A stretch of 64,000 nt of DNA, taken from assembly GCF_001278075.1 (NCBI RefSeq), contig NZ_CP011340.1, positions 124,001 to 188,000 of the forward strand. Reading direction: 5' to 3'. The position numbers and the translations under genes are program-made. Under the pieces are notes generated by a model. It worked only from the letters and a program-made list of their open reading frames with translations, did no database searches and had not been told where the DNA came from. The number at the start of each line of letters is the position of its first letter. The stretch's first letter is position 1. This document shows, piece after piece, positions 26,904 to 35,500 of this stretch. The stretch is from Streptomyces pristinaespiralis (GTDB lineage: Bacteria; Actinomycetota; Actinomycetes; Streptomycetales; Streptomycetaceae).

Positions 26904-27737
26904 TCAGGGGGTCCAGACGCCGGTGGCGGCGGTCTCGCGGGCGAAGTCGGTGAAGTCGCGCGGTTCGCGGTGCAGGACCTGGCGGACGCCGTCGACGAGG
27001 TGGGCGTTGCGGCCGTCGAGGAAGACGGCGAAGACGTCGGCGTAGGTCTGGTCCTGGCCGGCGTCCTTCAGGATGGTGCGGTACTCCTCGACGGTGACGG
27101 GGCGGTAGGTGATGGTGCGGCCCGTCGCCTTGGACAGTTCGTCGGCGATGTCGGCGAAGCTGAGCAGCCGGGGGCCGGACAGTTCGTAGGTGCGGCCGGT
27201 GTGGGCGGGGTCGGTGAGGGCGGCGACGGCGACGTCGGCCACGTCGTCGGCGTCGACGAAGGGGGCGACGGTGTCGGCGGCGGGGACGGCGAGTTCGCCG
27301 GCGAGGACCGGCGGCAGGAAGAAGCACTCGGAGAAGTTCTGGTCGAACCAGTTGGAGCGCACGACGGTCCATTCGGCGCCGGAGGCCTTGAGGCGGTCCT
27401 CTGCGGCGCGGGCGCCTTCCTCGCCGATGCCGGAGAGCAGGACGATGCGGCGGACGCCGGCGGCGACGGCGGTGCGGCAGAACGCGCCGACGGTGTCGGC
27501 GGCGCCGGGGAAGGCCAGGTCCGGGTAGTAGCTGAGGTAGACCGAGCCCATGCCGTCGAGGGCGGCGTCCCAGGTGGCGGGGGCGTTCCAGTCGAAGGGC
27601 GGGGTGCCGGTGCGCGATCCCGTACGGGGCCGCAGGCCGCGTAAGGAGAGCCGCTCGGCGACGCGGCGTCCTGTCTTGCCGGTGCCGCCGGTGACGAGGG
27701 TCGGACGGGTGGCTGCTGTGGGTGTGTCAGGTGTCAT
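26904..27737 (-). CDS. NmrA-type NAD(P)-binding protein, last gene of the P450 operon
   Basis: The 277-residue protein has an N-terminal dinucleotide fold (PTLVTGGTGKTGRRVAERLSLRG) and a later YELSGPRLLSFADIADELSKATGR segment typical of NmrA/ergot-alkaloid AgnG-like reductases. The active-site triad of classical SDRs is not clear. It follows the P450 with a 9-bp gap and so belongs to the retinol saturase-like, P450, NmrA operon. It may reduce an iminium, quinone or enone of the pathway; this is inference. Confidence 0.85.
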   Translation of the reverse strand: MTPDTPTAATRPTLVTGGTGKTGRRVAERLSLRGLRPRTGSRTGTPPFDWNAPATWDAALDGMGSVYLSYYPDLAFPGAADTVGAFCRTAVAAGVRRIVLLSGIGEEGARAAEDRLKASGAEWTVVRSNWFDQNFSECFFLPPVLAGELAVPAADTVAPFVDADDVADVAVAALTDPAHTGRTYELSGPRLLSFADIADELSKATGRTITYRPVTVEEYRTILKDAGQDQTYADVFAVFLDGRNAHLVDGVRQVLHREPRDFTDFARETAATGVWTP

Positions 27738-27746
27738 GCGGGCCAG

Positions 27747-29105
27747 TCAAACCGAGCCGTTCCGGGCAGCGCCAGGTTCCTCGAGTCGGAGCCGAGGATT
27801 CCTGGCGGCCGGGTGGAGTGCGGTGAGGCGGACCGGGAGGGTGTGGTGTCCGTAGGCGATGAAACCTTCCGTGGGGGCCGGTCCGCCGGGTGCGGCGGCG
27901 AGGTGGATCCCGGGGAAACGGTCGAAGAGGGCGGGCAGTGCGACGGCCGCTTCCGTGCGGGCGAGCGGGGCGCCGGGGCAGAAGTGGACGCCGTGTCCGA
28001 AGGCGAGGTGTTCGGCCGCTCCCCTGCCGGGGCGGGTGATGTCGAACCGGTCGGCGGTGGGGCCGTGTCTGTCCGGGTCGCGGCCCGCGGCGGCGTAGGC
28101 GGCGAGGATCGCCTCGCCCTTGCGGATGGTGGGGCCGCCGGGCAGCGCGATGTCCTCGACGGCGTAGCGCAGGGGGACGTTGGCGACACTGGGGGCCCAG
28201 CGCAGGGTCTCCTCGATGGCGTCGTGCCAGGAGACGGTGCCGTCGAGGACCAGGCGCAGCTGGTCGGGGTGGGTGAGCAGGGCGTGGACGGCGTTGCCGA
28301 TGAGGTTGACGGTGGTCTCGTTGCCGGCACCGATGACCAGCAGGAGGGTGTCGAGGAGTTCGCGTTCGCTCAGGTGTGATCCGTCGTCGTCGCGGGCGGC
28401 GACGAGGGCGCTGGTCAGGTCGTCGCCGGGGTGGCTGCGGCGGTGGGCGACGAGGGCGGTGAGGGCGTCGTCGACCTCGTGGACGGTCTGTTCGGCCTCG
28501 TCGGGGGTGAGGGTGGTGTCCATGGCGCGGGCCATGAGGCGGGCGAGGCGGGGGCGGGAGGTTTCCGGGACGCCGAACAGGTCGCAGATGACCTGCATGG
28601 GCAGGGGGTGGGCGTAGGCGGCGCGCAGGTCGACGATGTCGCCGGGGGCGGTGTCCGCCAGGGCGTCGAGGAGGCGGTCGGCGGCGTGGCGGACGCGGGG
28701 CAGCATGGCCCGGGTGCGGCGGCCGGTGAAGGTCGGGGCGACGAGTTTGCGCAGCCGGCGGTGTTCGGGGCCGTAGGCGGTGTCCATGTTGTGGACGCCG
28801 ACCCAGGTGCGGATCCAGGTGTCGTGGTGTTCGCCGCGCTGCCAGGCGGGCCAGTGGCGGCGCGGGTCCTTGGAGACGCGGTCGTCGGTGAGGAGGGTCT
28901 TGAGGAGGTCGTGGGTGTTGATCGACCAGGCCCGGATGCCGGCGGGGAGTTCGACGAGGACGGCCGGGCCGAGGGCGCGCAGGCGGGCGGCCTCGCCGTG
29001 CAGGTCGCGGCCGGCGGGGTCCAGGACGAACGGCCGGGGGCCGGGTGGTGCGGTGGCGGTGGCGGCGCCGGGCGCGGCGGGCAGGGGCAGGGGCGGGTGG
29101 GTCAT
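27747..29105 (-). CDS. Cytochrome P450
   Basis: The 452-residue protein has all P450 landmarks: I-helix LLLVIGAGNETTVNLIGNAV (acid-Thr pair as E-T), K-helix EETLRWAP, and the haem-binding loop LAFGHGVHFCPGAPLAR with the Cys ligand. It would oxidise a cluster intermediate using ferredoxin. It lies 24 bp after the stop of the retinol saturase-like gene (29129) and 9 bp before the NmrA gene, in one minus-strand operon headed by a putative SARP box. ATG 29105 follows GAGGAGCACC. Confidence 0.93.
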   Translation of the reverse strand: MTHPPLPLPAAPGAATATAPPGPRPFVLDPAGRDLHGEAARLRALGPAVLVELPAGIRAWSINTHDLLKTLLTDDRVSKDPRRHWPAWQRGEHHDTWIRTWVGVHNMDTAYGPEHRRLRKLVAPTFTGRRTRAMLPRVRHAADRLLDALADTAPGDIVDLRAAYAHPLPMQVICDLFGVPETSRPRLARLMARAMDTTLTPDEAEQTVHEVDDALTALVAHRRSHPGDDLTSALVAARDDDGSHLSERELLDTLLLVIGAGNETTVNLIGNAVHALLTHPDQLRLVLDGTVSWHDAIEETLRWAPSVANVPLRYAVEDIALPGGPTIRKGEAILAAYAAAGRDPDRHGPTADRFDITRPGRGAAEHLAFGHGVHFCPGAPLARTEAAVALPALFDRFPGIHLAAAPGGPAPTEGFIAYGHHTLPVRLTALHPAARNPRLRLEEPGAARNGSV

Positions 29106-29128
29106 GGGGTGCTCCTCGGGGCTCGGGC

Positions 29129-30823
29129 TCATGCCGGGCGGCGGGCGGTGTCGATACGGGCGAGGCCGCGGGCGTGGCGGCGGGCCCTGCCGCGGGAGAC
29201 GGCGAGCGGGTCGAAGTCCTCGCCCCGGTGCGGCAGAAGAGACCGGTCGGCGAGGACGGCGCCGCGGGTGACCTCGGGGACGAGGCGGCGGCCGAGGATG
29301 GTGGAGGCGCACATCATGGCGCCCGTGGCGACGCCTTCGATGCCGGAGCCGTAGCGGATGCTGGTGCCGACGACGTGCAGTCCCTCGACGCCGGTGGTGG
29401 TGTCGGGGCGTTCGCCGGTCGCTCCCCAGCCGGCCAGGCCGTAGGGGGTGCCGCCGCGGGAGTGGATGTAGCGCTCGTGGGTGAGGGGGGTGGCGGCCTC
29501 TAGGTGGGTGATGTGGCCGCGGAAGGGGCCGAGTGCCTCCTCGGCGGCGTTCAGCATCGCGTCGGTGAGTTCCTGTTTGCGGCGCCGGTAGAGGTCGGTG
29601 CGGCGGTAGCGGCCGCCGTCGGCGGGCCCGGCGTCGGCTCCCCAGTAGGCGTGGTCGGGCGGGACGAGGGTCATCACCTGGAAGTTGCTGTGTCCTTCGG
29701 GGGCGATGTTGCGGGCGGCGGGGTCCTTGAGGGAGGAGAAGGACACGAACAGGAACGGCACCGGGTCGATGCGGTGTTCGGCCAGTTGCCGGAAACCGGT
29801 GTCGATGTCGGTGTGCCGGTACCACCACAGGTTGGCGTTGGGGCGCTCGGGGAGGGTGGTGTCGAGGGCGACGTACAGGACGGCGAAGGGAAGCGACATG
29901 GTGGAGCCGCGGGTGCGTCGTACCGTGCCGGGCTCGAAGTGCTCCTCGCCGACGAGGTTCTGGACGGTGCGGGTGTAGTCGGCGTTGGAGACGACCAGTG
30001 GTGCGGTGACGACTTCGCCGTCGGTCAGGGTGACGCCGCGGGCGCGGCCGGAGGTGACGAGGATGCGTTCGACCCGGGCGCGGGTGCGGACCTCGCCGCC
30101 GTGCGACTCGATGACTTCGACGAGACCGGCGGGCAGCATCTGGCCGCCGCCCTTTGGGTAGTAGGCGCCGTGCAGGTAGTGGTCGATGATCGCCGCGTGG
30201 GTGGGCAGCGGGCACCGGCCGGGCGGCAGTCCGTAGGTGGGCGCGTGGGCGGCCAGGACGGTACGGGCCCGGGTGGAGAGGCCGCAGTGGTCGAACAGGT
30301 CGGCCAGGGTGCGCTGTTCCCAGGCGGTGAAGGCGGGGCTGCGGGCGGCGAACTGCTCGTCGGTGAGGTCCGTCTCGCTCAGCAGGGCGCTGCGTCCCTC
30401 CGCGCCGACGGCGGAGCAGATCGAGGTGAACGTGTCGATGCCGGCGGCATCGCCGGGTAACGCCTCCTTGAGGCGTTTGCGGTAGCCGTCCCAGCCCGCG
30501 GGCACGTCGAGGGTGAGGCCGGGCACGACGATGCGGTCGAAGCCGTCCTGGTCCATGGGCAGGTAGGTGATCCGGTCCGCGAGGCCCAGGCCGCCGAAGA
30601 CGGAGGGCAGCAGGCCGCCGGGTCCGCAGTCGCCGAGGTAGTGGATGCCGACGTCGAACTCGTAGCGGCGGCGGCGCCGGAAGACATGGCTGTTGCCGCC
30701 GGCGACGTCGTGCTGTTCGAGCACGAGGACGCGCAGTCCGCTCACCGCGAGGTAGGCGGCGCAGACGAGGCCGCCGATGCCGGAGCCGACGACGACGGCA
30801 TCCCACTCTTTGCGTTTCGCCAT
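29129..30823 (-). CDS. Retinol saturase/CrtI-like FAD-dependent oxidoreductase
   Basis: The 564-residue flavoprotein has an N-terminal FAD-binding GxGxxG in DAVVVGSGIGGLVCAAYLAVSG, EQHDVAGGNSHVFRR and a terminal GTSIRYGSGIEGVATGAMMCA, as in phytoene desaturase-like and all-trans-retinol saturase proteins. These act on long conjugated polyenes or isoprenoids by saturation, desaturation or isomerisation. It is the first gene of the operon with P450 and NmrA. A SARP-type direct repeat ends 24 bp before the start, so the transcript may be leaderless (no ribosome site is seen). ATG 30823 is the family-like start. Confidence 0.85.
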   Translation of the reverse strand: MAKRKEWDAVVVGSGIGGLVCAAYLAVSGLRVLVLEQHDVAGGNSHVFRRRRRYEFDVGIHYLGDCGPGGLLPSVFGGLGLADRITYLPMDQDGFDRIVVPGLTLDVPAGWDGYRKRLKEALPGDAAGIDTFTSICSAVGAEGRSALLSETDLTDEQFAARSPAFTAWEQRTLADLFDHCGLSTRARTVLAAHAPTYGLPPGRCPLPTHAAIIDHYLHGAYYPKGGGQMLPAGLVEVIESHGGEVRTRARVERILVTSGRARGVTLTDGEVVTAPLVVSNADYTRTVQNLVGEEHFEPGTVRRTRGSTMSLPFAVLYVALDTTLPERPNANLWWYRHTDIDTGFRQLAEHRIDPVPFLFVSFSSLKDPAARNIAPEGHSNFQVMTLVPPDHAYWGADAGPADGGRYRRTDLYRRRKQELTDAMLNAAEEALGPFRGHITHLEAATPLTHERYIHSRGGTPYGLAGWGATGERPDTTTGVEGLHVVGTSIRYGSGIEGVATGAMMCASTILGRRLVPEVTRGAVLADRSLLPHRGEDFDPLAVSRGRARRHARGLARIDTARRPA

Positions 30824-30846
30824 GCTGCGAGCAAAGCGGGCGGCTC

Positions 30847-30862
30847 GCAACAGGCGTGCAAG
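30847..30862 (-). promoter_or_regulatory. Putative SARP box 1 (retinol saturase operon)
   Basis: On the minus strand the motif reads CTTGC-N6-GTTGC, two 5-base repeats spaced 11 bp. It lies 24-39 bp upstream of the operon start. It belongs to a set of seven identical-geometry sites in the cluster, and SARP activators bind direct repeats with this period. Confidence 0.7.
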
Positions 30863-30969
30863 GCGGGGCGGACGGCGGCGCTCCGGTCCCGGGGCGGGTG
30901 CGTGCGGGGCGTCGGGCGGGTCCGGTGCCCGGCGCGGCTTCGGCCCTGGGGGCGGCCGCGGGGCGGCGG

Positions 30970-31572
30970 TCAGGCGTCGGTGGCGGGGTGGGCGTCGGTG
31001 GCGGGGCGGGCGAGGAGGCGGGTGGTGAGTTCGTCGATGAGGGCGGGGGCACGGCCGTCGAGGACGGCCGGGACGGTGAGATCGTCGACGATCATGCCGT
31101 GGACGGCGAGGTAGAGCAGGACGACGTCGGTGCGGTCGCCGGGCAGCCCGGTGTCGAGGTGGAAGCGGATGTTCGTCTCGAGCTCCGCGGCGAGGCCCTT
31201 GTTGAGCTCGGCGCCCAGTTCGGGGCGGCGGGCGCCCTCCAGGCGCAGTTCGAGCATCGCCAGGTAGCTGGCGCGGTCGTTGTCCATGCGTTGGTGGACC
31301 TGGCGCAGCAGGCGGGCGACGAGGTGGTGGTCGCGCGGGGCGGTGAGCGTGTCGGCGAGCTCCGCGGGGTCGGGGGTCAGGCGCTCCCGGGTGCGCGACA
31401 TGATCTGGCCGAGCAGCTGGCCGCGGTGGGCGAAGTAGTTGGAGCAGGTGCCGACGGGGACGCCGGCCTCGGCGTCCACCGCGCGCAGGGTCAGGCCGCG
31501 CATGCCGTCGCGGGCCAGGACTTCGATGGCCGCGTCCAGCAGCGCGGTGCGGCGTTGTGGGTTCTGTCGCAT
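30970..31572 (-). CDS. TetR-family transcriptional regulator
   Basis: A 200-residue TetR-type protein with the helix-turn-helix LTLRAVDAEAGVPVGTCSNYFAHRGQLL at the N-terminus, then a divergent helical ligand domain. The C-terminal end carries a short direct repeat (ATDAHPATDA). It lies upstream of, and on the same strand as, the retinol saturase operon and probably regulates it or the cluster exporter in response to a pathway molecule. No operator was identified. Confidence 0.92.
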   Translation of the reverse strand: MRQNPQRRTALLDAAIEVLARDGMRGLTLRAVDAEAGVPVGTCSNYFAHRGQLLGQIMSRTRERLTPDPAELADTLTAPRDHHLVARLLRQVHQRMDNDRASYLAMLELRLEGARRPELGAELNKGLAAELETNIRFHLDTGLPGDRTDVVLLYLAVHGMIVDDLTVPAVLDGRAPALIDELTTRLLARPATDAHPATDA

Positions 31573-31734
31573 GTTCCTTCTCCGTCACGCCACCGGCATC
31601 ACATCGGGCGGAGTACTGCGCCTGGAGCGCTTTGCCAGCGTACAGGGCACTCCCCTCGGGCCCGGGGTCCGAGGGGCCGGGCTGGGGCGCGGGGTGCGGG
31701 GTGCGCCAGGTGCTCCAGGTGCGCCGGGCGGTGT

Positions 31735-32373
31735 TCAGGCGGTCGCGGCGAGGCGGGCGGGGCGCCGGACGGAACGGACGGTGGCGGGACACACCGCGGG
31801 GGCGGCGCTCTCGGCGTCCACCAGGGCGAGGAACTCGTCCCAGGCGAAGACCCGTTCCGCCCGGTGGGCGGTGATCGGCCCGTGGCACCACAGCACGGGA
31901 CGCGGGTGGCCGGCGTCGACGAGGGCGTCGCAGTTGCCGGGCGAGTCGTCGAGGAAGACGTCGGTGAACCGGCACGCCTTGTCGGCGGCGATGGTCAGCG
32001 AGTCGACGGGGAAGTCCCAGGCGGCCAGCCACGCCGCCGTGCGGCGCCAGGCCAGCGGCGCGGGTACGCCGGTGATCGCGCGGGCCGTCACGTAGTGCAG
32101 CCGGTGCCCGGCCCGGGCCAGTTCGCGGACCGCTTCGAGCGCGCCGGGCAGCGGGGCGCCCTCGGTGAACACCACGTTCTCGTGCACCCCCCGCCCGCAC
32201 AGCGCGAAGAACTCCCGCTCGCTCAGGCCCCACTGGTGCACGTACCAGTCCCACGACTCGGCCTTCGCCGAGCACGGGCGCCCCAGGACGCCCTCGGCGT
32301 AGCGGGCGACGACGTCCACGAAGGGGTAGAGCACCCCGTCGATGTCGAGACCGATGTCCAGTGTGCGGGTCAT
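31735..32373 (-). CDS. HAD-superfamily phosphatase, NT5C-like
   Basis: The 212-residue protein has an N-terminal D-x-D-x-V motif in LDIGLDIDGVLYPFVDVV, as in deoxyribonucleotidases, a threonine motif II in HYVTARA, and the late VFLDDSPGNCDALV acid pair. Such enzymes hydrolyse phosphate esters. Its promoter region holds a SARP-type repeat oriented towards it (32465-32480), so it belongs to the cluster regulon. It diverges from the PKS gene, and may remove phosphate from a ribosylated or glycosylated intermediate (inference). Confidence 0.85.
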   Translation of the reverse strand: MTRTLDIGLDIDGVLYPFVDVVARYAEGVLGRPCSAKAESWDWYVHQWGLSEREFFALCGRGVHENVVFTEGAPLPGALEAVRELARAGHRLHYVTARAITGVPAPLAWRRTAAWLAAWDFPVDSLTIAADKACRFTDVFLDDSPGNCDALVDAGHPRPVLWCHGPITAHRAERVFAWDEFLALVDAESAAPAVCPATVRSVRRPARLAATA

Positions 32374-32464
32374 GGCTGCCTCCTTGACCTCGTACCGCGT
32401 GGAGACGGCCGCCGGGTCCCCCGGGGGGACGGTGCCGCCCGTTCGGCATCGTGGGCCGCCGCGC

Positions 32465-32480
32465 GCAACGTCCCCGCAAG
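32465..32480 (-). promoter_or_regulatory. Putative SARP box 2 (HAD gene)
   Basis: Minus strand CTTGC-N6-GTTGC, 92-107 bp before the HAD start. Part of the seven-site set, on the HAD side of the PKS/HAD divergent promoter. Confidence 0.65.
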
Positions 32481-32520
32481 GTGCCCGCGGCGGCGGGCCG
32501 GCGGGTGAGGGCGGGGCGGA

Positions 32521-32536
32521 CTTGCACCGCGCTTGC
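32521..32536 (+). promoter_or_regulatory. Putative SARP box 3 (PKS gene)
   Basis: Plus strand CTTGC-N6-CTTGC, 64-79 bp upstream of the PKS start. Eight bases separate the second repeat from GGATTT, a possible weak -10, the spacing usual for SARP-activated promoters. Confidence 0.75.
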
Positions 32537-32599
32537 TCCCGGCGGGATTTGCTGGCCTGTGGACGCCGGGACCGTTCGCCAACGCCGAAAGGCAGATCT

Positions 32600-35500
32600 G
32601 TGACGCAGCAGCACGAACATGCCGAAGCCATCGCCGTCGTCGGGATCGGCTGCCGCCTGCCGGGCGGGATCGACACCCCCGACGCGTACTGGACGTTCCT
32701 GACCGAGGGCCGTGAGGCCGTCGGTGATCTGCCCGAGGGACGCTGGGACGCCTACCGGGGCCGGCCGGGCCTGGCACGTGCGCTGGCCGCCGCACCGCGG
32801 CGGGGCGCGTTCCTCGCCGACGCGGCCGGCTTCGACGCCGCGTTCTTCGGGATCACCCCGCGCGAGGCGGAGCTGATGGACCCCCAGCAGCGGCTCACGC
32901 TGGAGACGGGCTGGGAGGCGCTGGAGGACGCGGGGATCGCCCCGCACACCCTGGCCGGTTCGGACGCGGGCGTGTTCATGGGCGCCGGGTCCGACGACTA
33001 CGGGCGGCAGATGCTCGAGGACCTGCCCGCGATCGAGGCCTGGTCGGGGATCGGCGCGTCGCTGTGCGCGATCGCCAACCGCCTCTCCTACGTGCTGGAT
33101 CTGCGCGGGCCCAGCCTCGTCGTCGACACCGCCTGTTCGTCCTCTCTCGCCGCGCTGCACCTGGCCTGTCAGAGTCTGCGCGCCCGCGAGTGCACGCACG
33201 CGCTGGCCGGCGGGGTGCACCTGGTGGCCGCCCCGGGCCTGTCGATGGTCCTGGACGCCGCGGGGGCCACCTCCCGCGACGGGCGCTCCAAGTCGTTCGA
33301 CGCCGCGGCCGACGGTTACGGCCGCGGCGAGGGCGTGGGGGTCGTGGTCCTCAAACGGCTCTTTGACGCGCTCGCCGACGGCGACCCGGTACGGGCCGTC
33401 ATCCGCGGCAGCGCGCTGGCGCAGGACGGCCGCACGAACGGGATCATGGCGCCCAGCGGCGCCGCCCAGGAACGGGTGGTGCGGGCCGCGCTCGAACAGG
33501 GCGGCGTCGAGGCGCTGTCGGTGTCGTTCGTGGAGGCGCACGGCACCGGCACCCGGGTGGGCGATCCGGTGGAAGTGGGCGCGCTGGCCCGGGTGTTCGG
33601 GGTGGGACGGGCCGCGGATCGACCGTGTCTGATCGGGTCGGTGAAGGCCAACATCGGCCACCTGGAGGCGGGTGCCGGGGTCGCCGGGGTGATCAAGGCC
33701 GTGCTGGCGCTCCAGCACGGGGTGATCCCGCCGACCGCGAACGTCCATGAGCTCAACCCCGACATCGACTGGGCCGCCTCGGGGCTGGCCGTCCCGACGG
33801 AGCCGGTGCCCTGGCCCGAGCAGGACACGGTGCGGCGGGCCGGTGTGTCCGGCTTCGGCTACGGCGGCACCGTCGGCCACGTCGTACTGGAACAGGCCCC
33901 GGACGCGGCGGACACCGCCACGGCCGGTACGGGGAGGGGCGCCACGGCCGGTACGCGGACGGCCGGCGCGGCCGGCGCGGTGTCCGTCGGCGCGGCCGGG
34001 AACGGGGAGGCGGTGGGCGTGGACGCGGGCGCCGTGCGCACCGAGGGCCCGGACGGCGGCGTGGGGCCGGAGGGTGTCGCAGGGCCGGAGGGGGCCGCGG
34101 GGCCTGACGGTGCCGCGGGGCCGGGGCTGTTCGTGGTGTCCGGGGCGTCCGGGGACGATGTGCGGGCGCAGGCCGCGTCGCTCGCCGCCTGGCTGCGGGG
34201 CGAGGGCGCCGGCGCGCCCCTGGACGGTGTCGCGCACACGCTGATGGCCCGTCGCAGCCATGCCGTGCACCGGGCCGCTGCCGTCGCGGAGGACCACGGC
34301 GGGCTCGCCGCGGCGCTCGAGGTGATCGCCGGGGGCGGCACCGCGCCGGCCGCGGTCGCGGGCCAGGTCCTCCCCCGCGGCGGGGACGGTGCGGTGTGGG
34401 TGTTCTCCGGGCACGGCTCGCAGTGGGAGGGCATGGGCCGCGAACTGCTGGCCACCGAGCCGGTGTTCGCCGACGCGGTCGACCGGCTGGAGCCGGTCTT
34501 CGCCGAGGAGCTCGGCATCTCGCCGCGCCGGGTGCTGAGCGAGGGGCCGCTGGGCGGGACCGACCACGTCCAGCCGATGATCTTCGTGGTGCAGGTCGGG
34601 CTGGACGCCCTGCTGCGCGCCAAGGGCCTGACGCCGGCCGCCGTGGTGGGCCACTCGGTCGGCGAGATCGCGGCCGCGGTCAGCGCCGGGGTGCTCGGCC
34701 CGGCGGACGCCGCCCGGCTGATCTGCCGCCGCTCCGTCCTGCTGCGCCGGGTCATGGGGCGCGGCGCGATGGCGATGGCGGGCGCCGGGTTCGAGGCCGT
34801 CCAGGGCCTGCTGGGGGACCGTACCGACGTGGTCGCCGCGATCGCCGCCTCCCCCGCCTCCACCGTCGTCTCCGGCACGCCGGAGGCCGTCGAGGAGGTG
34901 TGCGCCCGTCTGGAGGCCGAGGACGTGATGGTGCGGCGGGTCGCCTCCGACGTCGCCTTCCACAGCCCGCAGATGGACCCGCTGCTCGAGGAACTCGCCA
35001 AGGCGGCCCACGGGTTGGAGGTGCGTGAGCCGCGGGTGCCGCTGTATTCGACGGCGCTGGAGGACCCGCGGTCGACCGCCGTGCGCGACGGCGCCTACTG
35101 GGCGGCGAACCTGCGCAACCCGGTCCGCCTGGAGGGTGCGGTGCGGGCGCTGGCGGAGGACGGGTACCGGGTGTTCGTCGAGCTGTCCGGGCATCCGGTG
35201 GTCACCCACTCCGTCGGCGAGACGCTGGAGGCGGCCGGTCTCGACGACGTGCTCGTGACCGCGACCCTGCGCCGGGAGCGGCCCGAGCGGGCCACCCTCC
35301 TCGCCCACCTGGGCGCCCTGCACTGCCATGGCGCCGCCGACGGTCTCGGCGTGCCGCACGGCCCGCTGACCGCGCTGCCCCGCCGGGCCTGGCAGCACGT
35401 GCCCTACTGGCGCACCCCCTCCTCCCAGGGTCCCGTGGCGGAGGAGCACGACACCGGGTCGGGCACCCTGCTGGGCGGGGAGGTGACATGGGCGGGCGCC

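Noticed and set aside
32342..32599. Extension of the PKS upstream of GTG 32600
   Set aside because: The extra 86 codons overlap the divergent promoter and both SARP boxes; the KS domain begins right after residue 10 from GTG 32600.
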